Below, piece after piece: positions 1-8,156 of a DNA stretch of 52,342 nt. The stretch lies in the NCBI GenBank assembly GCA_023150295.1, contig JAKLLE010000020.1, positions 1 through 52,342 on the forward strand, read 5' to 3'. Origin of the DNA: Giesbergeria sp. GTDB lineage: Bacteria > Pseudomonadota > Gammaproteobacteria > Burkholderiales > Burkholderiaceae_C. The notes below the pieces were generated by a model. The model ran no database searches and was not told the origin of the DNA. It was given only the letters and a program-made list of their open reading frames with translations. Within the stretch, counting starts at the first letter, position 1. The number at the start of each line of letters is the position of its first letter. The position numbers and the translations under genes were made by a program.

Positions 1-3
1 GGG

Positions 4-138
4 TAGTATTCATGGGCGGGCACCAAGTTCAGACTTCGATACCCTGATCTTCCAGCCTTTTGGGCGGTGCCCGCAACTTTTTTTGCGCCTCACGCAGAGG
101 CAAATTCGGCTGGGTTGAGGAATTCTGCAAGTCCCTCT
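4..138. repeat. Left copy of 135-bp terminal inverted repeat
   Basis: Bases 4-138 are the exact reverse complement of 52208-52342 at the other end of the window. The identity stops at 138 on this side; the neighbouring gene's stop codon begins 5 bp further in. Inside are a small hairpin (GCCTC/GAGGC near 88-102) and an inverted pair GCGGGCACC/GGTGCCCGC (17-25 and 64-72). Read outward, the element begins AGAGGGACTTGCAG and reaches an ATG near the window edge, which would suit the end of an insertion sequence plus the start of its transposase. I could not assign an IS family. The identity is seen directly; the mobile-element reading is inference. Confidence 0.75.
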
Positions 139-142
139 AAAT

Positions 143-1048
143 TCAGACGGTTGGATTGGCGATGCCACTGCTCACATGCCCGGCGGGCACATGCTGCGCG
201 GCCGAGCGCACGTGGCCGGTCTGGTCGTCAAAGAAGAAATCGGGCTCGAATTCGCGCAGGAACTCGCCCTTGGGCAGCCCGCCCAGGAACATGGCTTCAT
301 CCACCGCGATGTTCCAGCTCATCAAGGTCTGGATGGCGCGCTCGTGCGCTGGGGCGCTGCGTGCCGTGACCAGTGCAGTGCGGATGCGCATGTCCCCCGC
401 GCCGCTGCGTTGCAGGCGGTGCAGGGCTGATAAAAAAGGCTTGAATGGGCCCGGCGGCAGTGGCAGGTGGGCTTTTTCCTGTTCGTGCGCCTGAAAGGCA
501 TCCAGCCCGGCGGACTGGAACACGCGCTCTGCCTCGTCGGAAAACAACACCGCATCGCCGTCGAAGGCTATGCGCACCTCGTGCGGGTGCGCAGCGCTGG
601 CCTGGGCCGACTGCGTGGCCACCTGGGCGGCCGGGTAGCCCATGACCAGAGCCTGGGCCACATCGGCCCCGTTGGCCGACAGGAACAGGTGCGCGCCCAA
701 CGGGCGCAGGTAGCGAAAGGGCGCTGCCCCCTGCGTGAACACACCGCGCTGCACGCTGGCCAGGCCGTGCGCACGGGCCGAGCGGAACACGCGCATGCCG
801 CTGGTGGGGTCGTTGCGCGACAGCACCACCACCTCCACCCGCTGCTGGTCTGGCGTGTTGAACGCCAGCAGCTTGCGCACCAGCGAAAAGGCCACGCCCG
901 GTGCTGCAGGCGCGTCCAGCCGCTCCAGTTGCAGCTGCATGTAGGCCTGGGCGTCGCCCTGGTCGAACAGGCGGTTCTCCGCTTCGAAGTCGAACAGGGC
1001 CCGCGAGGAAATCGCCACCACCAGCTTGTCGTCCAGCGTTTGCGCCAT
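143..1048 (-). CDS. Cytosolic 5'-nucleotidase (PF06189-type)
   Basis: This 301-residue protein resembles the bacterial cytosolic 5'-nucleotidase family, which removes phosphate from nucleoside monophosphates. It has an early DFEAEN stretch and a HAD-like AFDGDAVLFSDE motif near the middle, followed by a DDQTGH motif close to the C-terminus. There is no signal peptide. It lies 7 bp downstream of gspF on the same strand, so the two are probably co-transcribed. The stop codon is 5 bp from the terminal inverted repeat, so the last few residues may differ from those of an uninterrupted homologue. Family assignment is by motif recall. Confidence 0.8.
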   Translation of the reverse strand: MAQTLDDKLVVAISSRALFDFEAENRLFDQGDAQAYMQLQLERLDAPAAPGVAFSLVRKLLAFNTPDQQRVEVVVLSRNDPTSGMRVFRSARAHGLASVQRGVFTQGAAPFRYLRPLGAHLFLSANGADVAQALVMGYPAAQVATQSAQASAAHPHEVRIAFDGDAVLFSDEAERVFQSAGLDAFQAHEQEKAHLPLPPGPFKPFLSALHRLQRSGAGDMRIRTALVTARSAPAHERAIQTLMSWNIAVDEAMFLGGLPKGEFLREFEPDFFFDDQTGHVRSAAQHVPAGHVSSGIANPTV

Positions 1049-1055
1049 GGGCGGC

Positions 1056-2276
1056 CTACTTCATGAATTGGTTGAGTTCGATGATGGGCTGCAGCACCGC
1101 CAGCACGATCAGCAGCACCACCAGGCCCATGGTCACAATCAGCAGCGGCTCCAACAGGGTGGCCAATTGCATGGAGCGGCGCTGTACCTCGGCGGAAAAC
1201 TGGTTGGCGGCACGTTGCAGCATCAGGGGCAACTGGCCCGTCTGTTCGCCCAGGCGGGCAAACATGGGCAGCAGGCTGGGGAAGCGTTTCTTTTGCGCCA
1301 GGGCCGAGGCCAGGGGTGCGCCTTCGCGCACCATCACCAGGGCGTCGAGTGCGTCCGCGCGCAGTGCGCGGTTGTTCAGCGTTTCGGCGGCGGCCTGCAA
1401 GGCCTTGAGGATGGGTACCCCCGCACCTGCCAGCATGGCCAGCGTGCCTGCAAAACGTGCCGCGTTGTAGCCCCGCGCCAGGCGGCCCAGCAGCGGCAGG
1501 CGCAGCACGGCGGCATCGAACCGGGTGCGCACGCTCTGCGCACGCAAGGCCCAGCGCCCGCCCAGCAGGCCCAGCGCCAGCAGCGCGCCCATCCACAGCC
1601 CATGGTTTCGCACAAAGGCACTGATGGCCAGCATGGCCACCGTCAGCATGGGAAGCTGGCGCTTGGTGCCCGCAAACACGCCCGCCACCTGCGGCACTAC
1701 GTAGGTGACCAGGAACAGCACGATGACGATGGCCACCACCGTAACGATGGCGGGGTACAGCGCCGCGCCCAGCAACTTGGCCTGCAGTGCCTGGCGTTCC
1801 TCCAGGTCGTCGGCCAGACGCTCCAGCACCTGGGCCAGGTGGCCGCTGTGCTCGCCCGCGCTGATGACGGCGCAATAGATGTCGGAGAACTCGCGCGGGT
1901 GCTGTTGCAGCGCGCGTGCAAAGGTGGAGCCTGCGTTCACCTCGGCGCGCAGCCCCGCCACCAGGTTGCGCTGGGCTTCGTGCTCGGCTTCGTCGGCCAG
2001 GGCGGTCAGCGCGCGTTCCAGCGGCAGGCCCGAGGACACCAGCCCTGCGAGCTGGCGCGTCCAGATGGCCAGGGCTGTGGCGTTGAACACGGGGCGTGTG
2101 AACCAACTGCTGCGGGCCGGGCCACTGGCACTGCCCTCGCCCACGGCCTGTACTGCCAGCGGCACCAGCGCCTGGGCACGCAACTGGCTGCGCGCGGCCT
2201 TGGCGGTGTCCGCTTCGAGCACACCCTTGCGGGTCTGGCCCTGGTCGTCCAGGGCTTCAAAGGAAAAAGCAGGCAT
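1056..2276 (-). CDS. gspF: Type II secretion inner-membrane protein GspF
   Basis: The 406-residue protein has the two repeated T2SSF domains (roughly 70-195 and 270-395) and three hydrophobic segments (about 170-195, 220-240 and 375-400). GspF is the polytopic platform protein of type II secretion and works with the ATPase GspE at the inner membrane. The start MPAFSFEALD matches the usual GspF N-terminus, so I chose the ATG at 2276 over an upstream in-frame ATG at 2462. PilC of type IV pili is the paralogue, but the N-terminus favours GspF. No other gsp genes are adjacent: the gene sits alone between miaB and the 5'-nucleotidase. Confidence 0.88.
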   Translation of the reverse strand: MPAFSFEALDDQGQTRKGVLEADTAKAARSQLRAQALVPLAVQAVGEGSASGPARSSWFTRPVFNATALAIWTRQLAGLVSSGLPLERALTALADEAEHEAQRNLVAGLRAEVNAGSTFARALQQHPREFSDIYCAVISAGEHSGHLAQVLERLADDLEERQALQAKLLGAALYPAIVTVVAIVIVLFLVTYVVPQVAGVFAGTKRQLPMLTVAMLAISAFVRNHGLWMGALLALGLLGGRWALRAQSVRTRFDAAVLRLPLLGRLARGYNAARFAGTLAMLAGAGVPILKALQAAAETLNNRALRADALDALVMVREGAPLASALAQKKRFPSLLPMFARLGEQTGQLPLMLQRAANQFSAEVQRRSMQLATLLEPLLIVTMGLVVLLIVLAVLQPIIELNQFMK

Positions 2277-2555
2277 GGGGTGGTTGGCCGCAGACAGCCA
2301 GTGGAAAACGGCGATGGTAGCCGCTGATTGTGCCTGCGCGAGGCGGGCGTGTGGCATGCATGCCCCAAGGGCAGCGCGCTGACGTGTCGTAGGCATGCCC
2401 ACAGGGCCGGGGATAGCGGAGTTGCTTTCCTCGAAAGGCGGGACAACCCCAGTCCATTCCAAATGAGGTTTGAGTCTGGTGCAACCTGAGATCGGCGACG
2501 CGAAGCGAGTCGATCAGCTCTAAGCCACGATGAAATCACCTCGAAAGTTTGCTAC
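2277..2555. other. Intergenic stretch upstream of gspF
   Basis: With the terminator at 2556-2593, this makes up the 338-bp gap between gspF and miaB. I see no convincing gene here. Open frames on both strands are low-complexity or extend gspF upstream. A gspF promoter would be expected but none stands out. Confidence 0.5.
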
Positions 2556-2593
2556 AAAAATAATAGCAAAACCGGTATGATGCCGGTTTTGCT
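2556..2593 (-). terminator. Rho-independent terminator of miaB
   Basis: On the minus strand, 21 bp after the miaB stop, an 11-bp perfect stem (AGCAAAACCGG / CCGGTTTTGCT, loop 7 nt, 2565-2593) is followed by ATTATTTTTG. This is a standard intrinsic terminator. The outer flank TTTGCTAC...AATAATAGC also resembles the first arm of repeat family R1 found elsewhere in the window, so the terminator may derive from a decayed R1 copy. Confidence 0.8.
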
Positions 2594-2614
2594 CTAGGCA
2601 TCAGGCGCCGGGAC

Positions 2615-3949
2615 TCAGGCGCGTTCGCGTGTGGCTGCCTCGCCCCGCAGCGTGTAGGTTTTGGCCTCGGTGATGGTCACGTCCACCATTTGCCCCACCA
2701 GGCGCTGGCCCCCGGCGAAGTTGACCACGCGGTTGCATTCGGTGCGGCCCATCAACTCGCTGCCATCGCGCTTGGAGGCGCCCTCGACCAGGATGCGCTG
2801 CACCTTGCCCACCAGGCTTTCGCTGATCGACTTGATGTTGCCGTTGATGACGGCCTGCAACTCCTGCAGGCGGCGCAGCTTGACTTCGTGCGGCGTGTCG
2901 TCGTGCAGGTTGGCGGCGGGCGTGCCGGGGCGCGGGCTGAAGATGAAGCTGAACGAGTTGTCGAAATGGATGTCGTCGATCAGCTTCATCATCTTGGCAA
3001 AGTCTTCTTCCGTCTCGCCGGGGAAGCCGACGATGAAGTCGCTGCTCATGGCCAGGTCGGGGCGGATGGCGCGGAGCTTGCGCACCGTGCTCTTGTATTC
3101 CATGGCGGTGTAGCCGCGCTTCATGGCCATGAGGATGCGGTCGCTGCCGTGCTGCACCGGCAGGTGCAGGTGGTTGGCCAATTTTGGGATGCGCGCGTAG
3201 GCGTCGATCAGGCGTGGCGTGAACTCGTTGGGGTGGCTGGTGGTGAAGCGCAGGCGCTCGATGCCGGGGATGTCAGCCACGTATTCAAGCAGCAGCGCCA
3301 GGTCGGCCACCTCGCTGGTGCCGCCCATGGGGCCGCGGTAGGCGTTCACGTTCTGGCCCAGCAGGGTGATTTCCTTCACGCCCTGGTCGGCCAGGCCCGC
3401 CACTTCCACCAGCACGTCGTCGAACGGGCGGCTCATCTCTTCGCCGCGCGTGTAGGGCACCACGCAGTAGCTGCAGTATTTGCTGCAACCTTCCATGATG
3501 GAAACGAAAGCGCTGGCGCCTTCGACGCGCGCCGGGGGCAGGTGGTCGAACTTTTCGATCTCGGGGAAGCTGATGTCCACCTGGGGGCGATCCTGCTGCA
3601 CGCGGGCGCTGAGCAGTTCGGGCAGGCGGTGCAGGGTCTGCGGGCCGAAGACGATGTCCACGTAGGGCGCGCGCTTGATGATCTCCTCGCCCTCCTGGCT
3701 GGCGACGCAGCCGCCCACGCCGATCTTCACGCCGCGCTCCTTGAGGTGCTTGACGCGGCCCAGGTCGGAAAACACTTTTTCTTGCGCTTTTTCTCGCACC
3801 GAGCAGGTGTTGAACAGGATCAGGTCGGCCTCTTCAGGGTCCTGCGTGGTTTCGTAGCCCTCGGCTGCGTGCATCACGTCCACCATCTTGTCCGAGTCGT
3901 ACTCGTTCATCTGGCAGCCGAAGGTCTTGATGTAGATTTTTTTAGCCAT
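2615..3949 (-). CDS. miaB: tRNA-2-methylthio-N6-dimethylallyladenosine synthase
   Basis: MiaB is a radical-SAM methylthiotransferase that converts i6A37 to ms2i6A37 in tRNAs. The 444-residue protein has the three N-terminal cluster cysteines (C12, C49, C81), the radical-SAM motif CSKYCSYC at 155-162, and a C-terminal TRAM domain of about 60 residues. The start [19 protein letters not shown] is the conserved family N-terminus, so the in-frame ATG 66 bp upstream was rejected. A terminator follows at 2556-2593, so the transcript probably ends with miaB. Confidence 0.97.
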   Translation of the reverse strand: MAKKIYIKTFGCQMNEYDSDKMVDVMHAAEGYETTQDPEEADLILFNTCSVREKAQEKVFSDLGRVKHLKERGVKIGVGGCVASQEGEEIIKRAPYVDIVFGPQTLHRLPELLSARVQQDRPQVDISFPEIEKFDHLPPARVEGASAFVSIMEGCSKYCSYCVVPYTRGEEMSRPFDDVLVEVAGLADQGVKEITLLGQNVNAYRGPMGGTSEVADLALLLEYVADIPGIERLRFTTSHPNEFTPRLIDAYARIPKLANHLHLPVQHGSDRILMAMKRGYTAMEYKSTVRKLRAIRPDLAMSSDFIVGFPGETEEDFAKMMKLIDDIHFDNSFSFIFSPRPGTPAANLHDDTPHEVKLRRLQELQAVINGNIKSISESLVGKVQRILVEGASKRDGSELMGRTECNRVVNFAGGQRLVGQMVDVTITEAKTYTLRGEAATRERA

Positions 3950-4027
3950 GGCGGATCTCGCAGGGGCTGGAGCAATGGCGCGGCGGGCGGTGAATTGGTG
4001 CACCGCCTGCAGCACGGGGGAAAGGGG

Positions 4028-4447
4028 TCACTGGCTGGCGCCGCCAGAGGTGTAGTTGACGGTGTTGGCCACACCACCCGCACGGGCTTGCGCGGCCTCG
4101 GCCTTGCTCAGAATCCAGGCGGTCAGCAGCATGCCGGTGCTGTTTTCAATGAGGTAGTTGGCCGTGAACTCCTGCCCCACCACGGTGTGCAGCATCACCA
4201 AGCCGTTTTCAGGGTTGAGCAGGCGCATGCCGGGTGCCATGCGGATGGGGTTGCCATTGATGGTCGCCGTGGTGGCCGAGGTGACCACCAGGGTGCCGCG
4301 CAGGGCCGCTTCCGGGAAGTTGCGGTGTCCGGTCAGTGCGGTGGGCTGGGTGTTCTGTGCCGTGGCGGGGGCTGCCGCCATCCAGGCGCTGGCGCCCAGG
4401 GCCAGGGTGGTTGCCAGGTGGCGCAGCAAAGGAGTACAGCGGGGCAT
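4028..4447 (-). CDS. Small exported protein of unknown function
   Basis: A 139-residue product with a clear signal peptide: MPRCTPLLR, then a hydrophobic core ending in AAAPATAQN, with likely cleavage after ATA. The mature part is about 110 residues, has no cysteines, and carries a short repeated-Thr stretch (VVTSATTATING) and a conserved-looking core around GMRLLNPENGLV. I do not recognise a domain. The start at 4447 was chosen because it opens the signal peptide. It lies 78 bp upstream of miaB on the same strand and downstream of the tRNA-Met terminator, so it may share a transcript with miaB. It is probably periplasmic. Confidence 0.7.
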   Translation of the reverse strand: MPRCTPLLRHLATTLALGASAWMAAAPATAQNTQPTALTGHRNFPEAALRGTLVVTSATTATINGNPIRMAPGMRLLNPENGLVMLHTVVGQEFTANYLIENSTGMLLTAWILSKAEAAQARAGGVANTVNYTSGGASQ

Positions 4448-4490
4448 GGTGTCTATCCAGGGGCTGAAAAGTGCGATTCTACGGCGCAAG

Positions 4491-4523
4491 AAAAAAGCCA
4501 CCAGCTCTTGCGAGCCAGTGGCT
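4491..4523 (-). terminator. Terminator after tRNA-Met
   Basis: A 12-bp stem with two G-U pairs (AGCCACTGGCTC / GAGCTGGTGGCT, loop GCAA; 4496-4523) followed by six T on the minus strand, starting 7 bp after the tRNA 3' end. Confidence 0.85.
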
Positions 4524-4530
4524 TGGAGTT

Positions 4531-4607
4531 TGGTGGTGGTACCGGGACTTGAACCTGGGACATCAGCATTATGAATGCTGCGCTCTAACCAACTGAGCTA
4601 TACCACC
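4531..4607 (-). tRNA. tRNA-Met (anticodon CAT), elongator type
   Basis: A 77-nt cloverleaf on the minus strand: acceptor GGTGGTA pairs with TACCACC, D-arm AGCTCAGTTGGTTAGAGC, anticodon stem CAGCA/TGCTG with loop TTCATAA (anticodon CAT), T-arm with GGTTCAAGTCC, discriminator A, and CCA encoded in the DNA. The perfectly paired first acceptor base pair indicates elongator rather than initiator tRNA. It has its own promoter (4618-4645) and terminator (4491-4523). Confidence 0.97.
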
Positions 4608-4617
4608 GAAGACCAAA

Positions 4618-4645
4618 ATTATAGAACAAAAAAATTGGCGGTGAA
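4618..4645 (-). promoter_or_regulatory. Sigma-70 promoter of tRNA-Met
   Basis: On the minus strand a perfect TATAAT (4618-4623) lies 10 bp upstream of the tRNA 5' end. TTCACC (4640-4645) sits 16 bp further up as a 4/6 match to the -35 box. The -35 falls inside the terminator hairpin of the upstream enoyl-CoA hydratase gene. Confidence 0.6.
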
Positions 4646-4655
4646 TCAAGCCGCC
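4628..4655 (-). terminator. Terminator of enoyl-CoA hydratase gene
   Basis: GGCGG / CCGCC stem with a 9-nt loop (4637-4655), then AATTTTTTT on the minus strand, 10 bp after the hydratase stop. It overlaps the tRNA-Met promoter. Confidence 0.75.
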
Positions 4656-4665
4656 GCGAAATTTT

Positions 4666-5445
4666 TTAGATGTGCTGGAACTGTGCCTTGCGCTTGTTCA
4701 CGAAGGCGTCCATGCCTTCCTTCTGATCCTGGGTGGCGAACAGGGCGTGGAACAGGCGGCGCTCGAACATTAGCCCGTCGGACAGCGTGCTTTCGTAGGC
4801 GCGGTTCACGGCCTCCTTGGCGGCCATCACGGCGATCTGCGAGAAGTCGCTGATGACCAGGGCCGCGCCCAGGGCCTCGTCCATGAGCTTGTCATAAGAC
4901 ACCACGCGGCTGACCAGCCCGGCGCGTTCGGCCTCCTGGGCGTCCATCATGCGCGCGGTCAGGCACATGTCCATGGCCTTGGACTTGCCCACGGCGCGTG
5001 GCAGGCGCTGCGTGCCGCCAGCGCCGGGAATCACGCCCAGCTTGATCTCCGGCTGGCCGAATTTGGCATTGTCGGCGGCGATGATGAAGTCGCACATCAT
5101 CGCCAGTTCGCAGCCGCCACCCAGGGCGAAGCCGCTGACGGCGGCAATCACGGGCTTGCGGATGGAGCGAATGGTTTCCCAGTTGCGTGTGATGAAGTCG
5201 CCCTTGTAGGCGTCGGCAAAGCTGAATTTGGCCATGGCGGTGATGTCGGCACCGGCGGCAAAGGCTTTTTCGCTGCCGGTCACGATGATGCAGCCGATCT
5301 TTTCGTCCGCATCAAAGGCCTTGAGCGCCTGGCCCAGCTCGTCCATGAGCTGGTCGTTGAGCGCGTTGAGCTGCTTGGGGCGGTTGAGCTGGATGATGCC
5401 GACCTTGTCGGCTTCGGTGCGGACTTCGATGCATTCGTACGTCAT
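4666..5445 (-). CDS. Enoyl-CoA hydratase
   Basis: A 259-residue crotonase-fold protein that hydrates trans-2-enoyl-CoA in fatty-acid beta-oxidation. The oxyanion-hole segment AAGADI is at 64-69. Both catalytic glutamates are present: E113 in [11 protein letters not shown] and E133 in [16 protein letters not shown], matching Glu144 and Glu164 of rat crotonase. The start has a good Shine-Dalgarno (GGAG, 7-nt spacing). It is monocistronic, with its own terminator. Which acyl-CoA it prefers cannot be read from the sequence; FadB1/PaaF-like roles are possible. Confidence 0.93.
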   Translation of the reverse strand: MTYECIEVRTEADKVGIIQLNRPKQLNALNDQLMDELGQALKAFDADEKIGCIIVTGSEKAFAAGADITAMAKFSFADAYKGDFITRNWETIRSIRKPVIAAVSGFALGGGCELAMMCDFIIAADNAKFGQPEIKLGVIPGAGGTQRLPRAVGKSKAMDMCLTARMMDAQEAERAGLVSRVVSYDKLMDEALGAALVISDFSQIAVMAAKEAVNRAYESTLSDGLMFERRLFHALFATQDQKEGMDAFVNKRKAQFQHI

Positions 5446-5539
5446 GGGGGTCTCCGTTCAGGTTCCTGGACAAGCCTTGGGACTATACCCAAGCACCGCG
5501 CCCAAATGCCCTCTGGGGGCTGTGCATTCCTGCGCTGCA

Positions 5540-5559
5540 GGTCTGCGCAATTGCAGACC
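5540..5559. other. 7-bp hairpin downstream of the M61 gene
   Basis: GGTCTGC / GCAGACC with a 6-nt loop lies 9 bp after the stop of the minus-strand M61 gene. There is no T-run, so it may be a Rho-dependent 3' end or an mRNA-stabilising hairpin. The remaining ~90 bp of the gap holds the leader of the hydratase gene, with a possible -10 TATAGT at 5482-5487 on the minus strand. Confidence 0.35.
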
Positions 5560-5568
5560 CGCGGTGTG

Positions 5569-7377
5569 TCAGTGGCCGTCCAGCCAGCGCGCGGCACGCG
5601 CTGCGTCGGTGATGGCCAGCGTCACCGTGTCGGGCTGTTCGGGCGCGCTGGCCTTGCGCTTGTTGCCGGTGGGGCGCTGCAGGGCCAGCGGCAGGCGCAG
5701 CAGGCGGCGGTCTCGTGACACCAGGGCCGTCACCTGGGTGGCTTTGCCTGCGTACAAGGCCAAGTCGTCCAGCTGGGTGATGCGCCAGCCCTGGCCTTGC
5801 ACCTCAATGCCCAGCCATTCGTCGCCCGGCGCCATGCCCGCCTGCTCGGCCAGGCCGCCGCGCAGCACGGTCTTGACCAGCACGGCGCTGCCCTCCGTCA
5901 CGCGCAGGCCCAGGCGCTGGGCCGGTTGCGGGATATCGCTTTGCAGGGCCATGCCGTGGGCCTGCAGCAGCTCGGCCAGCGGCAGCTCGGCGGTGGAATG
6001 CACCCAGGCGTCCAGCTCGGCGTCGAAGCTGCGCCCGCCCAGGGCCTGCAGTACCTCGCGCAGCAGGGCTTCGTCCATGGGGCCGCCCGCGCTGCGCTGC
6101 CACAGCATGCGCAGCACGTCGTCCAGGGTGGTGCGGCCTTCGCGGCGCAGGCACAGGTCCAGGCACAGGGCCACCAGCGCGCCTTTGGTGTAGTAGCTCA
6201 CCGTGCTGTTGGGCGTGTGGGCGTCGGGCCGGTAATAGCGAATCCAGGCGTCAAAACTGGCCTGCGCCACGGTTTGCGCTGCGCGCCCTGGTGTCTGCAG
6301 CACCTGCTGCACGGTCTTGGTCAGCAGCTTGAGGTAGCTGGCGTGGTCGATCAGCCCGGCGCGGCGCAGCAGCAGGTCGTCGTAGTAGCTGGTGAAGCCT
6401 TCAAAGAACCACAGCATCTGCGTGTAGTTCTCTTGCGTGTAGTCGTACTGCGTGAATTCGGCCGGGCGCAGGCGCTTGACGTTCCAGGCGTGGAAGTATT
6501 CGTGGCTCACCAGGCCCAGCAGCGTGGTGTAGCCCTCGGTCAGCTTGGCTTCGCCCTGGCGCGGCAGGTCGCGCCGACCGCAGATGAGTGCGGTGCTGTT
6601 GCGGTGCTCCAGGCCGCCAAAGCCTTCGTTCACCACGTTGAGCAGGAACAGGTAGTTGTTGAAGGGCGCGGCGCCCTCGCCGTGCCAGAAGCGGATGCTG
6701 GTTTCGCAGATGCGGCGCATGTCCTGCACCAGCCGCTGGCCGTCAAACGAGGCGGGCGCCCCCGCCACGACGATGCGGTGCGGCACGCCGCAGGCCGTGA
6801 AGCGCGCGCTCCAGAAGGGCCCCATTTCCACCGGGCAGTCCACCAGGTGGTCGTAGTCCTGGGCGCCGTAGCGGCCAAAGCCACGGGCGTTGATTTTTTG
6901 AGGAAAAAGGGCTGTAGCGCAATGCCAATCAGCGCTATCAGCTATCAATTCAGGAGCGTCAATGTCAATGCTGCACGGCTGTGCGCTCTGGCCTTCGACC
7001 CGCAGGCACAGGCTGGTGCCGTTGAAAAAGGCGCGCGTGCTGTCCAGCCAGGCGGTGCGCACCGAATCGTCGTGGGCAAGCACGGCGTAGCGCAGTTCCA
7101 GCGGTTTGCCCGGCTGGCAGTCCACGCGCCAGCGGTGCTTGTCGATCTGCGTGATCGCACAGGCCTTGCGGCCCTGGCGCGCCTGCAGCCCTTGCAGGTG
7201 GCGCGCAAACTCGCGTACCAGGTAGCTGCCCGGAATCCAGACCGGTAGCACCAGCTCTTGCGCTGCCACAGGCTGGGCCACGGTCAACGTGACCTGGAAC
7301 AGGTGGTTGCGCGGATCCGGCGCCTCGATGCGGTAGTGCACCCCGGCCGGGGCGGTGGTGGACTGGGCGCGTGCCAT
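5569..7377 (-). CDS. M61-family (glycyl-aminopeptidase-like) metallopeptidase with PDZ domain
   Basis: The 602-residue protein has the zinc site HEYFH at 292-296 with the third ligand E326 in EGFTSYYDD, as in M61 aminopeptidases that prefer N-terminal Gly/Ala. A C-terminal PDZ-like region (about 480-560) follows. The first codon directly abuts the dsbC stop (TAAATG), so translation is probably coupled to dsbC. Residues 143-163 are encoded by an R1 intergenic repeat (6890-6950) lying in frame between the N-terminal beta domain and the catalytic domain, where family members are variable. No obvious signal peptide, so it is probably cytoplasmic. Confidence 0.9.
   Translation of the reverse strand: MARAQSTTAPAGVHYRIEAPDPRNHLFQVTLTVAQPVAAQELVLPVWIPGSYLVREFARHLQGLQARQGRKACAITQIDKHRWRVDCQPGKPLELRYAVLAHDDSVRTAWLDSTRAFFNGTSLCLRVEGQSAQPCSIDIDAPELIADSADWHCATALFPQKINARGFGRYGAQDYDHLVDCPVEMGPFWSARFTACGVPHRIVVAGAPASFDGQRLVQDMRRICETSIRFWHGEGAAPFNNYLFLLNVVNEGFGGLEHRNSTALICGRRDLPRQGEAKLTEGYTTLLGLVSHEYFHAWNVKRLRPAEFTQYDYTQENYTQMLWFFEGFTSYYDDLLLRRAGLIDHASYLKLLTKTVQQVLQTPGRAAQTVAQASFDAWIRYYRPDAHTPNSTVSYYTKGALVALCLDLCLRREGRTTLDDVLRMLWQRSAGGPMDEALLREVLQALGGRSFDAELDAWVHSTAELPLAELLQAHGMALQSDIPQPAQRLGLRVTEGSAVLVKTVLRGGLAEQAGMAPGDEWLGIEVQGQGWRITQLDDLALYAGKATQVTALVSRDRRLLRLPLALQRPTGNKRKASAPEQPDTVTLAITDAARAARWLDGH
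6890..6950 (-). repeat. R1 repeat inside the M61 coding sequence
   Basis: On the minus strand this reads AATTGATAGCT, then AGCGCT...GCATTGCGCTA, then a T-rich tail ending in AAAATCAA. It matches the R1 copy at 51482-51542 block for block. It is 61 bp long and stays open in the host frame, coding for residues 143-163 of the peptidase. Confidence 0.7.
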
Positions 7378-8088
7378 TTACTGCGCGGCCTCGGCCAGGC
7401 GCTTTTCCACGTCCTTGGCGCCGATGGCACCGGGCACGCGCGCGCCGTCGGCGAAGATCAGCGTGGGCGTGCCCGTGATCTTGTGCTTGCGCCCGAAGGC
7501 CAGGTTGCGCTGGAGTGCGCCGGTGTCGCAGGTGGCGGCGGCTGGGGCCTTGTCACGCACCATGTAGTCCTGCCAGGCGGCCACGCGGTCGGAGGCGCAC
7601 CAGATGTTGCGCGACTTTTCGGCCGAGTCGGGGCTCAGGATGGGGTAGAGGAACAGGTAGATGGTGATGTTGTCCACGTTCTGCAGATCGCGTTCAAAGC
7701 GCTTGCAGTAGCCGCAGTTGGGGTCTTCGAACACGGCCAGCTTGCGCTTGCCGTCACCGCGCACGATGGTGAAGGCATCGTTCAGGGGCAGTGCCGAGAA
7801 ATCCACGGCCGTGAGCTTGTTGATGCGGTCTTCGGTCAGGTTGCGCTTGGCACGGGTGTCGAACAGCTCGCCCTGGATCAGGTAGTTGCCCTTGGCATCG
7901 GTATAGAACAGGTCGGTGCCTACGCGCACTTCGTACAGCCCGGGCATGGCGGTGGGCTGGACCTCGTCGATGGATTTGAGCTGTGGCAGGCGCTCGCCCA
8001 GGGATTTGCGGATCGTGGCTTCCTGCGCGGCAGCGGGCAGGCCCAGGGTCAGGGCGGCGGCGGCCAGCAGGGGAAACAGTGCGTGCAT
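7378..8088 (-). CDS. dsbC: Periplasmic disulfide isomerase DsbC
   Basis: The 236-residue protein has a signal peptide (MHALFPLLAAAALTLG, cleavage after PAAA), a dimerisation domain (about 22-95) and a thioredoxin-like domain with the active site CGYC at 125-128. A second cysteine pair further on matches the structural disulfide of DsbC. It rearranges wrong disulfides in periplasmic proteins. The ATG at 8088 starts the signal peptide, so the longer in-frame start was rejected. It is probably in an operon with the downstream M61 peptidase and the upstream hydroxylase gene (68 bp gap). Confidence 0.93.
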   Translation of the reverse strand: MHALFPLLAAAALTLGLPAAAQEATIRKSLGERLPQLKSIDEVQPTAMPGLYEVRVGTDLFYTDAKGNYLIQGELFDTRAKRNLTEDRINKLTAVDFSALPLNDAFTIVRGDGKRKLAVFEDPNCGYCKRFERDLQNVDNITIYLFLYPILSPDSAEKSRNIWCASDRVAAWQDYMVRDKAPAAATCDTGALQRNLAFGRKHKITGTPTLIFADGARVPGAIGAKDVEKRLAEAAQ

Positions 8089-8156
8089 GGAACAGGTCTT
8101 TCCGTGAGAAGTAGGAGGGATGCCCAGGGCGGCATGGGCATTGGAGTGTTTTGGCG

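Noticed and set aside
2548-2593. Seventh R1 copy
   Set aside because: Only the first AT-rich arm resembles R1; the rest is a different, perfect terminator hairpin. Kept as a terminator and mentioned only as a possible decayed copy.
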